DNA of 64,000 bases. It comes from Spinacia oleracea. Its lineage: Eukaryota > Streptophyta > Magnoliopsida > Caryophyllales > Amaranthaceae. The DNA lies in NCBI RefSeq assembly GCF_020520425.1, contig NC_079488.1, positions 4,813,747 to 4,877,746 on the forward strand, written 5' to 3'. Under the pieces are notes generated by a model. The model did no database searches. It saw only the letters and a list, made by a program, of their open reading frames with translations, and was not told where the DNA came from. Below, one piece after another: positions 33,454 through 46,756 of this stretch. The position numbers and the translations under genes are program-made. Each line of letters starts with the position of its first letter. Position 1 is the first letter of the stretch.

Positions 33454-36236
33454 TTATTATTTTCATAATCTGAATTGCATGAACATGGTTAAATATTACA
33501 AATTTGCAAGAATTAAAAGGGGTGATTAATTTTCGTAATTGTTAATTAATTGCAAATTGCGTTTATTTAATTATATGTACGCAGTTTTTCGGCAGTTTCT
33601 TCATTACTCATCCGAATTGAGTGATTTTTGTGTCAATTCCGCATGTAAAAGGCATTCTAAAATTTTGACAAAAATAGTATTTTTCTGCCGAACCCAGAAT
33701 TCTCAAATTCGAAGCCTAACTATGACTTTTCGAAGGTTTTAGTTTTTCGGATGCAAAATTTCGTAAATTTAAGATGTTAAATTAAATATTTGCGATTCCT
33801 GTTGATAAATCTTGAATTTTTGATTGACCTACTGCATATGTTTAACAAGTTTGAATGCCTAGTCTTGTTAATTATGCAATCTAATTTGTAATTATGATTA
33901 ATTTGTTGAAAATTAGAATAATTTAGAATTAATTTGATTTTCATAATTAATTATAATTTAATTAGAAACCTATGATTAAAAACCACCATAAAAATTGTAA
34001 ATTTACGATAAATTTTAAATTTTTATGACCTAGACTTGAATCCATAACAATCGGAAATCAATTGGATAATAAATTTTCGATTTTTTCGCCCTAAAATTAT
34101 GAAATTAATAATATTTATTAATTTGTCATTAATTTTAAATATAAATTTTAAATTTTTATGCGATTCGTTCATATAACTTGCACGCACGAAGCAATGGACG
34201 CTTCGTGTTACCCTTAAGGGGTGTTGTATAATGCGGGCATGCGACGACGAGCAAGGGAGCTCGTCGCCCGTGCGGCACGAATGCAATGAGCAAGGGCGTA
34301 GTGCACGAGCACAAGGCAGCAGCCCTGCCTTGTGTCGTGTGCCACGAGCAATGAACGAATGGGCATGGGCGAAGGGCGAGCCAAGGCAGTCGCGTGTGGG
34401 CAGCAAGCGAGCTGCGCCACAACGCGCGCTGCCTCGCACAAGTGCGCGCAGCCTCGCGCGCAGCGAGCGCAAGCTCGCGTGCCACGAGCGCTGCGCCCAG
34501 CACTGCTCGCGCGCGCAGCGCGCGATGTCGCTCGCCCAGCGAGCGATGTCGCGCACCAGCGAGCGATGGCTCGCGCCAGCGAGCGATGGCTCGCGCGCAC
34601 AGCGAGCGAGCCAGCGCGCCCAGCGAGCGATCTCGCGCGCGCACTGCGAGCGATAGCTCGCGTGCGATGGGGCGCTGTGCGGAGGCTTGCGATGAGACAG
34701 CAGCAGCTATGCGACGAGCGCATGGGCTGCGCGCACATGGCCAGCAATGGCTGTGTGCGTACGGCCCATGGGCGTGCAACGCGTAGGGTGTTTTGCGTTT
34801 CGATTAGATCGTTTTGAATGTTTAATTTGAAAATTTCAGTTCACGTAATTTTAATTAATTTTAAAATTAATAATTTGAATTAATTTCTTGGATTTTAATT
34901 TTGAATATTATAATTATAATAAATGGAATTTATTTTAATTATTTTACTAAAATTAAAATCATGAATTAATTTAAATGCGACTGAAATTAAATTAAATTTT
35001 TGGATTCAATTATAAATTTATATGAGCTTTAAATTTTAATTAAATTTGTATGTTTCCGGTTAGACTAGAAATACAATTTTATGTTTAAAATTAGTAAAGC
35101 ATATGAATTTATTGGTTTGAGTGGGAGCGCTTTTTAGTCATAAACTCTTGATTAGGTCTACAAATCCTTAAGGTTAAAACAACTCGATTAGAATTAATAA
35201 GGACTGAATAATTGGTAGATTATTGGTGACCTTGATTAATTGCTGCAAATGTTTACGTGATGCATAATGTGTTTTACTAACCAGCTATGTGGGCCATTCA
35301 TGATAATGAATGGGTGAATGGTATATATTGTATATGTACTGTTTTGCAGGTTATGAAGTGACTAGTATGGCCCAAATAGGATAGAAAATATGGTCTGCGT
35401 ACCATTAATTTGAATGTAATTGGTCTAAAGTACCAAAGTTATTTTTCAATTCAAATATGGTCTGCGTACCATCAAATAGTTGTAATTAGTTATAGCTTAT
35501 CCTATTTGAAGAAAATGGTGCCTCCCACGGAGATTTTCAAGACGGACTTTGAAGTCAAAGCTTCAAGATGAAGTCGGGCCATACTAGATCACAAATATCT
35601 TATGCATGTTTTAAGTTATTTATTGCTTTAAATATGTCTTAAAATGCATGAGATCAAAAGCTTGATTATGTTGCATGATTAAGGATTTTAGTTCACTTAA
35701 AATCTAACCAACATAGTAAGAGCCTTAAGTTCCAAACTTAAAAATTGAGTTAAAAGGTGCCATGCCAAAATATACACTTGCTTGGATATCCTTTACATCA
35801 ATCTAGTAATAGTTTTCGCTCAGCGAGGTGTTACTTATTGGTCCTAAAGGGGCAAGGTACACAAATAATTGTGAGTACATGTTAGTTTTGGTGAAACTCA
35901 ACGATATAAGTAAGGAGTCCTTTTATGTCGTGGCAAATTCGATAGGTTTACCTAATAAGTTCTTAGACGTACCTATCAACCAAGAATAGTTTCTAGACTA
36001 TTAGCAAAAGGCTTTTGCTTACCTAAGATGTTCTAGGATTAAGTCGACAAACTGTGCTTAGTTCTTCAATGATTTTAGGATCTTGGAATCATTTTATTCA
36101 CACCTGCCGGAACACATAACTTGAATAAAATGCTTAATAAACATTGAATTATGCATGTATGCTAGAATTTAAGTTTATTAAGAGAAACTGTGAATGGTTA
36201 TTTATTTGTTTATTCTTTTCAATTGTAGTTTTTAAT
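33454..36236 (+). other. Untranslated leader of element B with GC-rich repeat island
   Basis: AT-rich and non-coding, with the GCGAGCGATGGCTCGCG-type island at about 34150-34790. The island is shorter than in A, having lost or gained repeat units. Confidence 0.75.
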
Positions 36237-39200
36237 ATGGCAAACAACAATTCATTCAACATTCGATCAATTCTCGAAAAGGAGAAGTTGAACGGGAAAA
36301 ACTTCCTTGACTGGCAAAGGAACTTGCAAATAGTTCTTATGCAGGAAGAAAAGGAGTATGTCCTAGATGAGGCGATGCCCGAAGCTCCTGGCGACGGGGT
36401 CACTCAGGCTGCCCTCAATCGTTGGATTGATGCCAACAAGGATGTGAAATGTCTAATGCTCGCCACTATGAGTGCGGATCTGCAGAAAACGTTCATCAAC
36501 TCAGATGCTTTCACAATCATCAGTGAGTTGAAGAACATGTTCCAAGATCTGGCTCGAGTCGAAAGATTCGAGACTCATAGGCAAATTCTTGAGACCAAGC
36601 TTAAGAAAGGCGAGCCCGTAAGTCCACATGTTCTCAAAATGATTGGACTCATTGAGAATATGAGTCGGCTGGATCAGCAGTTTTCTCAGGAAATGGCTAT
36701 AGACACCATCCTCCATTCTCTTCATAGCGGGTATGATCAGTTCAAACTGAACTAAAGTATGAATAGTCTGGACAAAACGCTCACTGAGCTTCACGGTATG
36801 CTGAAGACCGCTGAAAAGACGCTCAAAAGTGATAAGCAGGATGTGCTTATGGTGCGTGGGGGCAAGTTCAAGAAATCTGGAAAGAAGAGGAATGCTAAGA
36901 AAGGTGGCAACAAGGCCAGCCCAACTAAGCAAACTGGCGCCAAATCTGCAAAGAGGAAGGTCAGTCAACCCACTTCTGAATCCGAATGCTTCTACTGCAA
37001 GAAGAAGGGGCATTGGAAGAGAGATTGCTTGAAGCTAAAGGAAGATCAGAAGAACGGAACAGTCGTTCCATCTTCAGGTATTTTCGTTATAGACTGTATA
37101 CTTGCTAATTCAACTTCTTGGGTATTAGATACAGGTTGTGGCTCACACTTATGTTCCAATCCACAGGGACTAAGAAGAAGTAGAAAGTTAAGCAAGGGAG
37201 AAGTCGACCTACGAGTGGGAAATGGAGCACGGATTGCTGCATTAGCCGTAGGAACTTACTATTTGTCGTTGCCCTCCGGGCTAGTTTTGGAACTGGAAGA
37301 ATGTTTCCATGTTCCAAGTCTTACTAAAAACATCATTTCAGTTTCTTGCTTAGATGCTAAGGGATTTTCCTTTATAATAAAAGACAATAGTTGTTCGTTT
37401 TATTTTAAAGAGATGTTTTATGGATCTGCTAGATTAGTCAATGGACTTTATTTATTAGATCACGACAAACAAGTATATAACATAAATACCAAAAAGGCCA
37501 AAAAGGATGATTCAGATCTCACCTATCTGTGGCATTGTCGATTAGGCCATATAAACTTGAAACGCTTAGAAAGACTTCAAAGGGAAGGAATTCTAGAACC
37601 ATTTGACTTAGAGGATTATGGTAAATGCGAATCATGTTTACTTGGCAAAATGACAAAGCAACCTTTCTCTAAAGTTGGAGAAAGAGCAAATGAACTATTG
37701 GGTTTAATCCATACAGATGTATGTGGACCAATGAGTACAAATGCTAGAGGTGGTTTCAGCTACTTTATCACTTTCACTGATGACTTCAGTAGGTATGGTT
37801 ATGTCTACCTAATGAAGCATAAGTCTGAATCCTTTGACAAATTCAAGGAATTTCAGAGTGAAGTAGAGAATCAATTAGGCAAGAAGATTAAGGCGCTGCG
37901 GTCTGATAGAGGCGGTGAATATCTGAGCTATGAATTTGATGACCATCTGAAAGAATGTGGAATTCTATCAGAATTGACTCCTCCTGGAACACCACAATGG
38001 AACGGTGTGTCAGAACGGAGGAACAGAACCTTGCTAGACATGGTCAGGTCAATGATGGGTCAGGCCGAACTTCCATTAGAATTTTGGGGACATGCACTAA
38101 ATACAGCTGCACTCACTATAAATAGAGCTCCGTCTAAAGCTGTCGAAAAGACTCCATACGAATTATGGTTTGGAAAGCCTCCAAATGTGTCTTTTCTTAA
38201 GATTTGGGGATGTGAAGTATACGTCAAACGATTAATTTCAGACAAACTTCATCCAAAATCTGACAAATGTATCCTTGTGGGCTATCCAAAGGAAACAAAG
38301 GGGTATTACTTCTACAATACATCTGAGAACAAAGTGTTTGTTGCTCGAGATGGTGTCTTTTTGGAGAAAGATCACATTTCCAAAATGACAAGTGGGAGAA
38401 AAGTAGACCTCGAAGAAATTCGAGTCGAACAACAAACTCTAGAGAATGCTCAAGATGACATTCAGGATGAAACTCAGAGATCTTTAGAAGAATCTGGTGA
38501 GAATCATGGTCAATCTAGAAATGTTACCCCGCGTAGATCGCAAAGATATAGATCTCAACCGGAAAGGTACTTAGGTATTTTGACGAACGAGAGCTATGAC
38601 GTTCTATTACTTGAAAGTGATGAACCTGCGACTTACAAGCAAGCTATGACGAGCCCTAGCTCCAAGCAATGGCAAGAAGCCATGCAATCAGAATTAGACT
38701 CCATGTCTGAAAACCAAGTATGGGATTTGGTCGATTTGCCAGATGGCTACCAAGCCATTGGAAGCAAATGGGTTTTCAAACTGAAAAAGGACAAGGATGG
38801 GAAACTTGAAGTTTTCAAAGCTAGATTGGTTGCAAAAGGTTACAGGCAAGTCCACGGTGTGGATTACGATGAAACCTTTTCACCAGTTGCAATGCTAAAG
38901 TCTATTCGAATAATGTTAGCAATCGCTGCATATTACGATTACGAAATATGGCAGATGGATGTCAAAACTGCTTTCTTAAACGGCGTTTTAACAGAAACTG
39001 TGTTTATGACACAGCCTGAAGGTTTTGAGGATCCAAAGAATGCTAAAAAGGTATGCAAGCTAAAGAAGTCAATCTACGGATTGAAGCAGGCATCCAGGAG
39101 CTGGAATATACGTTTTGATGAAGCAGTCAGTGACTTTGGTTTCATCAAGAACGCGGACGAATCTTGTGTATACAAGAAGGTCAGTGGGAGCAAAATTGCT

Positions 39201-40202
39201 TTCCTAGTATTATATGTCGACGACATATTGCTTATCGGAAATGACATTCCTATGTTGAACTCTGTCAAGATTTGGCTTGGGAAATGTTTTTCGATGAAGG
39301 ATCTAGGAGAAGCACAGTACATATTGGGCATCAAGATTTACAGAGATAGATCTAAAAAGATGATTGGACTTAGTCAAAGCACTTATATCAATAAGGTGCT
39401 TGATAGGTTCAAGATGGCGGACTCCAAGCGAGGCTACCTACCCATGTCTCATGGAATGACTCTAAGCAAGACTCAGTGCCCAAAAACACTTGATGAGCGT
39501 AGACGAATGAATGGGATTCCATATGCATCATTGATTGGTTCAATAATGTATGCTATGATATGTACACGCCCGGATGTTGCGTACGCACTCAGTGCTACGA
39601 GCAGATACCAGTCAGACCTAGGAGAGGCGCATTGGACTGCTGCCAAGAACATTCTGAAGTACCTGAAAAGGCACAAAGATGACTTCCTGGTCTATGGTGG
39701 AGATGATGAATTAATTGTTAATGGCTATACGGACGCAAGTTTCCAAACCGACAAAGATGATTTCAGATCACAGTCTGGGTTTGTCTTCTGCCTCAACGGA
39801 GGAGCAGTAAGCTGGAAAAGTGCTAAGCAAAGCACCATTGCGGATTCTACAACTGAAGCGGAGTACATTGCTGCACATGAAGCAGCAAAGGAAGCTATAT
39901 GGCTAAGGAAGTTCATAGGAGAACTTGGTGTAGTCCCCTCCATTAAAGGACCAATAGCCCTGTATTGTGATAATAACGGAGCTATTGCACAGGCAAAAGA
40001 GCCTAGACACCACCAGAGAGTCAAGCATGTACTTCGTAGATTTCACCTTCTACGAGAGTTCGTTGAAAGAAAAGAAGTCGAGATAAGCAAAATTGGAACT
40101 GATGACAACATATCAGATCCATTAACTAAACCTCTGCCGCAAGCGAAGCACAACTCGCACACTGCAGCTATGGGAATCAAGCATATTGGAGAATGGCTTT
40201 GA
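36237..40202 (+). pseudogene. Copia gag-pol polyprotein of element B, one nonsense codon
   Basis: One frame from the ATG at 36237 to the stop at 40200-40202, about 1321 codons, broken only by TAA at 36753-36755 in gag where A and D have a tyrosine codon. Order: gag with CCHC knuckle (CFYCKKKGHWKRDC, about 36985-37026), protease (WVLDTGCGSH), pre-integrase (LWHCRLGHINLKRL), integrase with D, D and E in HTDVCGP, SDRGGEY and GVSERRNRTL, reverse transcriptase (WQMDVKTAFLNG, LYVDDILLIGN), RNase H (GYTDASFQT, TTEAEYIA, LYCDNNGAI). The stop would end translation within gag; the 1147-residue frame from 36759 is otherwise open. Confidence 0.95.
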
Positions 40203-41066
40203 TGTCTCTGTTTAATGTTTTAAAGTTTTAGAGTTTAAATCTTTGTAAAACATTATTGGTTAATCATTCACAATAAATGAAAGGAATTCATTTTTCCATT
40301 TAATTCGTGGTTTATTAAATGATGAGTCCCTTCAACTTGACGATATATTCAAGATAGACTGTCAGGACCAGTCCTGTGACTAAGAAATGTCTATCAAGTG
40401 AACTTGAATGTCAAAGGTTGAAAATGGTCCCTAATCGGAGTTTTCTATAAAATTGGACGCATAGAAAACGTTAGACGATTAGAATGCAAGATGACTAGTA
40501 GTTCTGTTTCTTGAACTATGTGGACATGGCAATGTCATAATCATTTGCATAGATGCTTACTTTGGGAAGACTAGTATCGGACAAGACCTATGAAACTTTA
40601 CTGTAAGAGATGAAAGTCTGTCATAAGTAAATTTCATTAAATTATTAGACACTAAATCCTCAATACCTGAGTGATTTGAGATTACTTGTTTGAGAACTGG
40701 TTGCTTTGACGTTGACCAACCGTCGCACCGTAAAAGGAGGCTATAAAGGCAACGCTCAGGTAATCACCTATCAAACGAAGTCTAATCTCAAGATCGCAAG
40801 ATTGGGATTGTCCTCCCATAAATCGGGATGAGATGCTTAAAAGTTGTACAAGGCCACTCGGAGAGCTAGAAACTGTGAAATGCATGGCCGTGCTCGGATG
40901 AATCATAGGCTATGATTATCTGTTTATTTGATCAGTTGAACTCTGAAACCGAGGAACACCTCTGGACATAATAAGGATGACAACTCTTACCTTATGTTCA
41001 AGAGCAAGCATCGAGCGACAAAGGAATTAGGAAATGCACACTTGTCCCTAAGGACAAGTGGGAGAC
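40203..41066 (+). other. 3' untranslated region and polypurine tract of element B
   Basis: Non-coding, ending AAGGACAAGTGGGAGAC directly before the 3' LTR. It matches element A 7207-8070 closely. Confidence 0.8.
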
Positions 41067-42407
41067 TGAAGGAAATAATGCCCTTGGTCCAAGTATGCAT
41101 TCTATGTTAAGTCTAATAAATGCGGTTCAGTATTAATTAACAAGTTAATAATTCAGTGAGATCAAGTGAGCTGAATGCCTAGCTAGAGGCCGCTTCAGTT
41201 CAAGTGGAATTAATGATATTAATCCACAGCTTACTCTTGACTGAACCCGTAGGGTCACACAAATAGTACGTAAACGGATCAAGTATTTAATGGCATTAAA
41301 TACTCCATCTATGAATATTCGGAACCGACGGATCTTGGTTTCAGTGGGAGCTAAGATCGTCACAGGCAAGAAATGAATACTCCGGAAACGATGATATTGC
41401 CGGAAACGGAAATATGGATCGTATCGGAAATATGAATATTATCCAAGTCGTAGATGTTGCCGGAAACGGAAACATGGTACGTATCGGAAAATATTATTGG
41501 AAATGGAAATATTACCAGAATCGGAAATATTGCCGGAAACGGAAATATTGTCAGAATCGGAAATATTGCCGGAATCGGAAAATAATTCCGGAAACGGAAA
41601 TATTAAATATTTGTTCGAAACGGAAATTAATTCCGGAATCGGAAATATTAAATATTGTTCGTATCGGAAATAGATTCCGGAAATGGAAATTTAATCGGAA
41701 GCGTATCGTACGAATTAGCATCGGACGAGGCCTGCCGGACGAAGGCCCAGCACGAAGCCAGGCCGTCGCCCAGCAAGCACGCACGCCACAAGCCCAGCGC
41801 GCGCCAAGGCCACGGATGCGTGGGCCTTGCTGCGTGGGCTGCAGCTCGCACGCATGGGCAGTCCTTGTGGCTGCCGTGTGTGTGTGAGTTTGTGCTCATG
41901 CGTGATTCCTGAATCTGCAAGAGTCAGTATATGATTAAATGTCTATTCCTAATTGGATAAATTAATTAAATAGAATTCATGTAGGATTCTAATTCCAATT
42001 AATTCGCATCCTACTAGGATTACGATTCCTTTTCCATAACTCTATAAATAAAGGCCTAGGGGTCATAATTTATATACAAGTTTCAAAGTATTCAAAAGTG
42101 AGTTTTTTGAGAGAAAATCAAACACACATCTTGCTCAAAAGTGCCGAAATTTTCTAGTACCTTAAGGGCGATTCTAGTTGGTCAATCTTAAGGCGGATCC
42201 GGACGTGCTGTGGACTATCTACGGAGGGACGACACTTGGAGTCCTAAAAGACTTGTTCTTGTTCGGTTCGGGCGCAGCTAGGGAGGGCACGCAACAAAGA
42301 GTATGCATCTAATTATGCTATATGATTATGTGTAAATAATATGTTTCCTGGGTTAATGGTTGTTTCCGCATGATCTATGTAAATGTCATATGTATCATAA
42401 CCTAACA
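41067..42407 (+). repeat. 3' LTR of element B
   Basis: 1341 bp, the same length as the 5' LTR and identical where compared. A TATA box stands at 42043-42050. It is followed by the CTTGT duplication. Confidence 0.96.
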
Positions 42408-42412
42408 CTTGT

Positions 42413-42790
42413 CCGATACTAGTCTTCCCAAAGTAAGTATCTATGCAAATGATTATGACATTGCCATGTCCACATAGTTCAAGAAACAGAACTACTAGTC
42501 ATCTTGCATTCTAATCGTCTAACGTTTTCTATGCGTCCAATTTTATAGAAAACTCCGATTAGGGACCATTTTCAACCTTTGACATTCAAGTTCACTTGAT
42601 AGACATTTCTTAGTCACAGGACTGGTCCTGACAGTCTATCTTGAATATATCGTCAAGTTGAAGGGACTCATCATTTAATAAACCACAAATTAAATGGAAA
42701 AATGAATTTCTTTCATTTATTGTGAATGATTAACCAATAATGTTTTACAAAGATTTAAACTCTAAAACTTTAAAACATTAAACAGAGACA
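42413..42790 (-). other. 3' untranslated part of element D right of B
   Basis: It continues the D sequence that stops at 32095 and leads to the stop codon of D pol at 42791. Confidence 0.85.
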
Positions 42791-45700
42791 TCAAAGCCAT
42801 TCTCCAATATGCTTGATTCCCATAGCTGCAGTGTGCGAGTTGTGCTTCGCTTGCGGCAGAGGTTTAGTTAATGGATCTGATATGTTGTCATCAGTTCCAA
42901 TTTTGCTTATCTCGACTTCTTTTCTTTCAACGAACTCTCGTAGAAGGTGAAATCTACGAAGTACATGCTTGACTCTCTGGTGGTGTCTAGGCTCTTTTGC
43001 CTGTGCAATAGCTCCGTTATTATCACAATACAGGGCTATTGGTCCTTTAATGGAGGGGACTACACCAAGTTCTCCTATGAACTTCCTTAGCCATATAGCT
43101 TCCTTTGCTGCTTCATGTGCAGCAATGTACTCCGCTTCAGTTGTAGAATCCGCAATGGTGCTTTGCTTAGCACTTTTCCAGCTTACTGCTCCTCCGTTGA
43201 GGCAGAAGACAAACCCAGACTGTGATCTGAAATCATCTTTGTCGGTTTGGAAACTTGCGTCCGTATAGCCTTTAACAATTAATTCATCATCTCCACCATA
43301 GACCAGGAAGTCATCTTTGTGCCTTTTCAGGTACTTCAGAATGTTCTTGGCAGCAGTCCAATGCGCCTCTCCTGGGTCTGACTGGTATCTGCTCGTAGCA
43401 CTGAGTGCGTACGCAACATCCGGGCGTGTACATATCATAGCATACATTATTGAACCAATCAATGATGCATATGGAATCCCATTCATTCGTCTACGCTCAT
43501 CAAGTGTTTTTGGGCACTGAGTCTTGCTTAGAGTCATTCCATGAGACATGGGTAGGTAGCCTCGCTTGGAGTCCGCCATCTTGAACCTATCAAGCACCTT
43601 ATTGATATAAGTGCTTTGACTAAGTCCAATCATCTTTTTAGATCTATCTCTGTAAATCTTGATGCCCAATATGTACTGTGCTTCTCCTAGATCCTTCATC
43701 GAAAAACATTTCCCAAGCCAAATCTTGACAGAGTTCAACATAGGAATGTCATTTCCGATAAGCAATATGTCGTCGACATATAATACTAGGAAAGCAATTT
43801 TGCTCCCACTGACCTTCTTGTATACACAAGATTCGTCCGCGTTCTTGATGAAACCAAAGTCACTGACTGCTTCATCAAAACGTATATTCCAGCTCCTGGA
43901 TGCCTGCTTCAATCCGTAGATTGACTTCTTTAGCTTGCATACCTTTTTAGCATTCTTTGGATCCTCAAAACCTTCAGGCTGTGTCATAAACACAGTTTCT
44001 GTTAAAACGCCGTTTAAGAAAGCAGTTTTGACATCCATCTGCCATATTTCGTAATCGTAATATGCAGCGATTGCTAACATTATTCGAATAGACTTTAGCA
44101 TTGCAACTGGTGAAAAGGTTTCATCGTAATCCACACCGTGGACTTGCCTGTAACCTTTTGCAACCAATCTAGCTTTGAAAACTTCAAGTTTCCCATCCTT
44201 GTCCTTTTTCAGTTTGAAAACCCATTTGCTTCCAATGGCTTGGTAGCTATCTGGCAAATCGACCAAATCCCATACTTGGTTTTCAGACATGGAGTCTAAT
44301 TCAGATTGCATGGCTTCTTGCCATTGCTTGGAGCTAGGGCTCGTCATAGCTTGCTTGTAAGTCGCAGGTTCATCACTTTCAAGTAATAGAACGTCATAGC
44401 TCTCGTTCGTCAAAATACCTAAGTACCTTTCCGGTTGAGATCTATATCTTTGCGATCTACGCGGGGTAACATTTCTAGATTGACCATGATTCTCACCAGA
44501 TTCTTCTAAAGATCTCTGAGTTTCATCCTGAATGTCATCTTGAGCATTCTCTAGAGTTTGTTGTTCGACTCGAATTTCTTCGAGGTCTACTTTTCTCCCA
44601 CTTGTCATTTTGGAAATGTGATCCTTCTCCAAAAAGACACCATCTCGAGCAACAAACACTTTGTTCTCAGATGTATTGTAGAAGTAATACCCCTTTGTTT
44701 CCTTTGGATAGCCCACAAGGATACATTTGTCAGATTTTGGATGAAGTTTGTCTGAAATTAATCGTTTGACGTATACTTTACATCCCCAAATCTTAAGAAA
44801 AGACACATTTGGAGGTTTTCCAAACCATAATTCGTATGGAGTCTTTTCGACAGCTTTAGACGGAGCTCTATTTATAGTGAGTGCAGCTGTATTTAGTGCA
44901 TGTCCCCAAAATTCTAATGGAAGTTCGGCCTGACCCATCATTGACCTGACCATGTCTAGCAAGGTTCTGTTCCTCCGTTCTGACACACCGTTCCATTGTG
45001 GTGTTCCAGGAGGAGTCAATTCTGATAGAATTCCACATTCTTTCAGATGGTCATCAAATTCATAGCTCAGATATTCACCGCCTCTATCAGACCGCAGTGC
45101 CTTAATCTTCTTGCCTAATTGATTCTCTACTTCACTCTGAAATTCCTTGAATTTGTCAAAGGATTCAGACTTATGCTTCATTAGGTAGACATAACCATAC
45201 CTACTGAAGTCATCAGTGAAAGTGATAAAGTAGCTGAAACCACCTCTAGCATTTGTACTCATTGGTCCACATACATCTGTATGGATTAAACCCAATAGTT
45301 CATTTGCTCTTTCTCCGACTTTAGAGAAAGGTTGCTTTGTCATTTTGCCAAGTAAACATGATTCGCATTTACCATAATCCTCTAAGTCAAATGGTTCTAG
45401 AATTCCTTCCCTTTGAAGTCTTTCTAGGCGTTTCAAGTTTATATGGCCTAATCGACAATGCCACAGATAGGTGAGATCTGAATCATCCTTTTTGGCCCTT
45501 TTGGTATTTATGTTATATACTTGTTTGTCGTGATCTAATAAATAAATTCCATTGACTAATCTAGCAGATCCATAAAACATCTCTTTAAAATAAAACGAAC
45601 AACTATTGTCTTTTATTATAAAGGAAAATCCCTTAGCATCTAAGCAAGAAACTGAAATGATGTTTTTAATAAGACTTGGAACATGGAAACATTCTTCCAG

Positions 45701-46756
45701 TTCCAAAACTAGCCCGGAGGGCAACGACAAATAGTAAGTTCCTACGGCTAATGCAGCAATCCGTGCTCCATTTCCCACTCATAGGTCGACTTCTCCCTTG
45801 CTTAACTTTCTACTTCTTCTTAGTCCCTGTGGATTGGAACATAAGTGTGAGCCACAACCTGTATCTAATACCCAAGAAGTTGAATTAGCAAGTATACAGT
45901 CTATAACGAAAATACCTGAAGATGGAACGACTGTTCCGTTCTTCTGATCTTCCTTTAGCTTCAAGCAATCTCTCTTCCAATGCCCCTTCTTCTTGCAGTA
46001 GAAGCATTCGGATTCAGAAGTGGGTTGACTGACCTTCCTCTTTGCAGATTTGGCGCCAGTTTGCTTAGTTGGGCTGGCCTTGTTGCCACCTTTCTTAGCA
46101 TTCCTCTTCTTTCCAGATTTCTTGAACTTGCCCCCACGCACCATAAGCACATCCTGCTTATCACTTTTGAGCGTCTTTTCAGCGGTCTTCAGCATACCGT
46201 GAAGCTCAGTGAGCGTTTTGTCCAGACTATTCATACTGTAGTTCAGTTTGAACTGATCATACCCGCTATGAAGAGAATGGAGGATGGTGTCTATAGCCAT
46301 TTCCTGAGAAAATTGCTGATCCAGCCGACTCATATTCTCAATGAGTCCAATCATTTTGAGAACATGTGGACTTACGGGCTCGCCTTTCTTAAGCTTGGTC
46401 TCAAGAATTTGCCTATGAGTCTCGAATCTTTCGACTCGAGCCAGATCTTGGAACATGTTCTTCAACTCACTGATGATTGTGAAAGCATCTGAGTTGATGA
46501 ACGTTTTCTGCAGATCCGCACTCATAGTGGCGAGCATTAGACATTTCACATCCTTGTTGGCATCAATCCAACGATTGAGGGCTGCCTGAGTGATCCCGTC
46601 GCCTGGAGCTTCGGGCATCGCCTCATCTAGGACATACTCCTTTTCTTCCTGCATAAGAACTATTTGCAAGTTCCTTTGCCAGTCAAGGAAGTTTTTCCCG
46701 TTCAACTTCTCCTTTTCGAGAATTGATCGAATGTTGAATGAATTGTTGTTTGCCAT
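42791..46756 (-). pseudogene. Copia gag-pol polyprotein of element D, one nonsense codon
   Basis: Minus-strand frame from the ATG at 46756 to 42791 with the same domains as B. TGA at 45779-45781 replaces the CGA of A and B, just after the protease active-site region (KGEVDL then stop), a C-to-T change on the coding strand. Gag, the CCHC knuckle and the DTG protease motif lie before the stop; integrase, reverse transcriptase (LYVDDILL) and RNase H lie after it in an open 995-residue frame. The tyrosine codon mutated in B is intact here, so the lesions are independent. Confidence 0.95.

Larger units (their letters stand above)
32096..42407 (+). mobile_element. Ty1/Copia retrotransposon B, full length, nested in D
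   Basis: 10,312 bp with two 1341-bp LTRs that show no difference in any stretch compared, flanked by CTTGT on both sides (32091-32095, 42408-42412). It is the same family as A and D and in the opposite orientation to D. The polyprotein has one stop codon. B is the youngest element of the nest. Confidence 0.97.
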
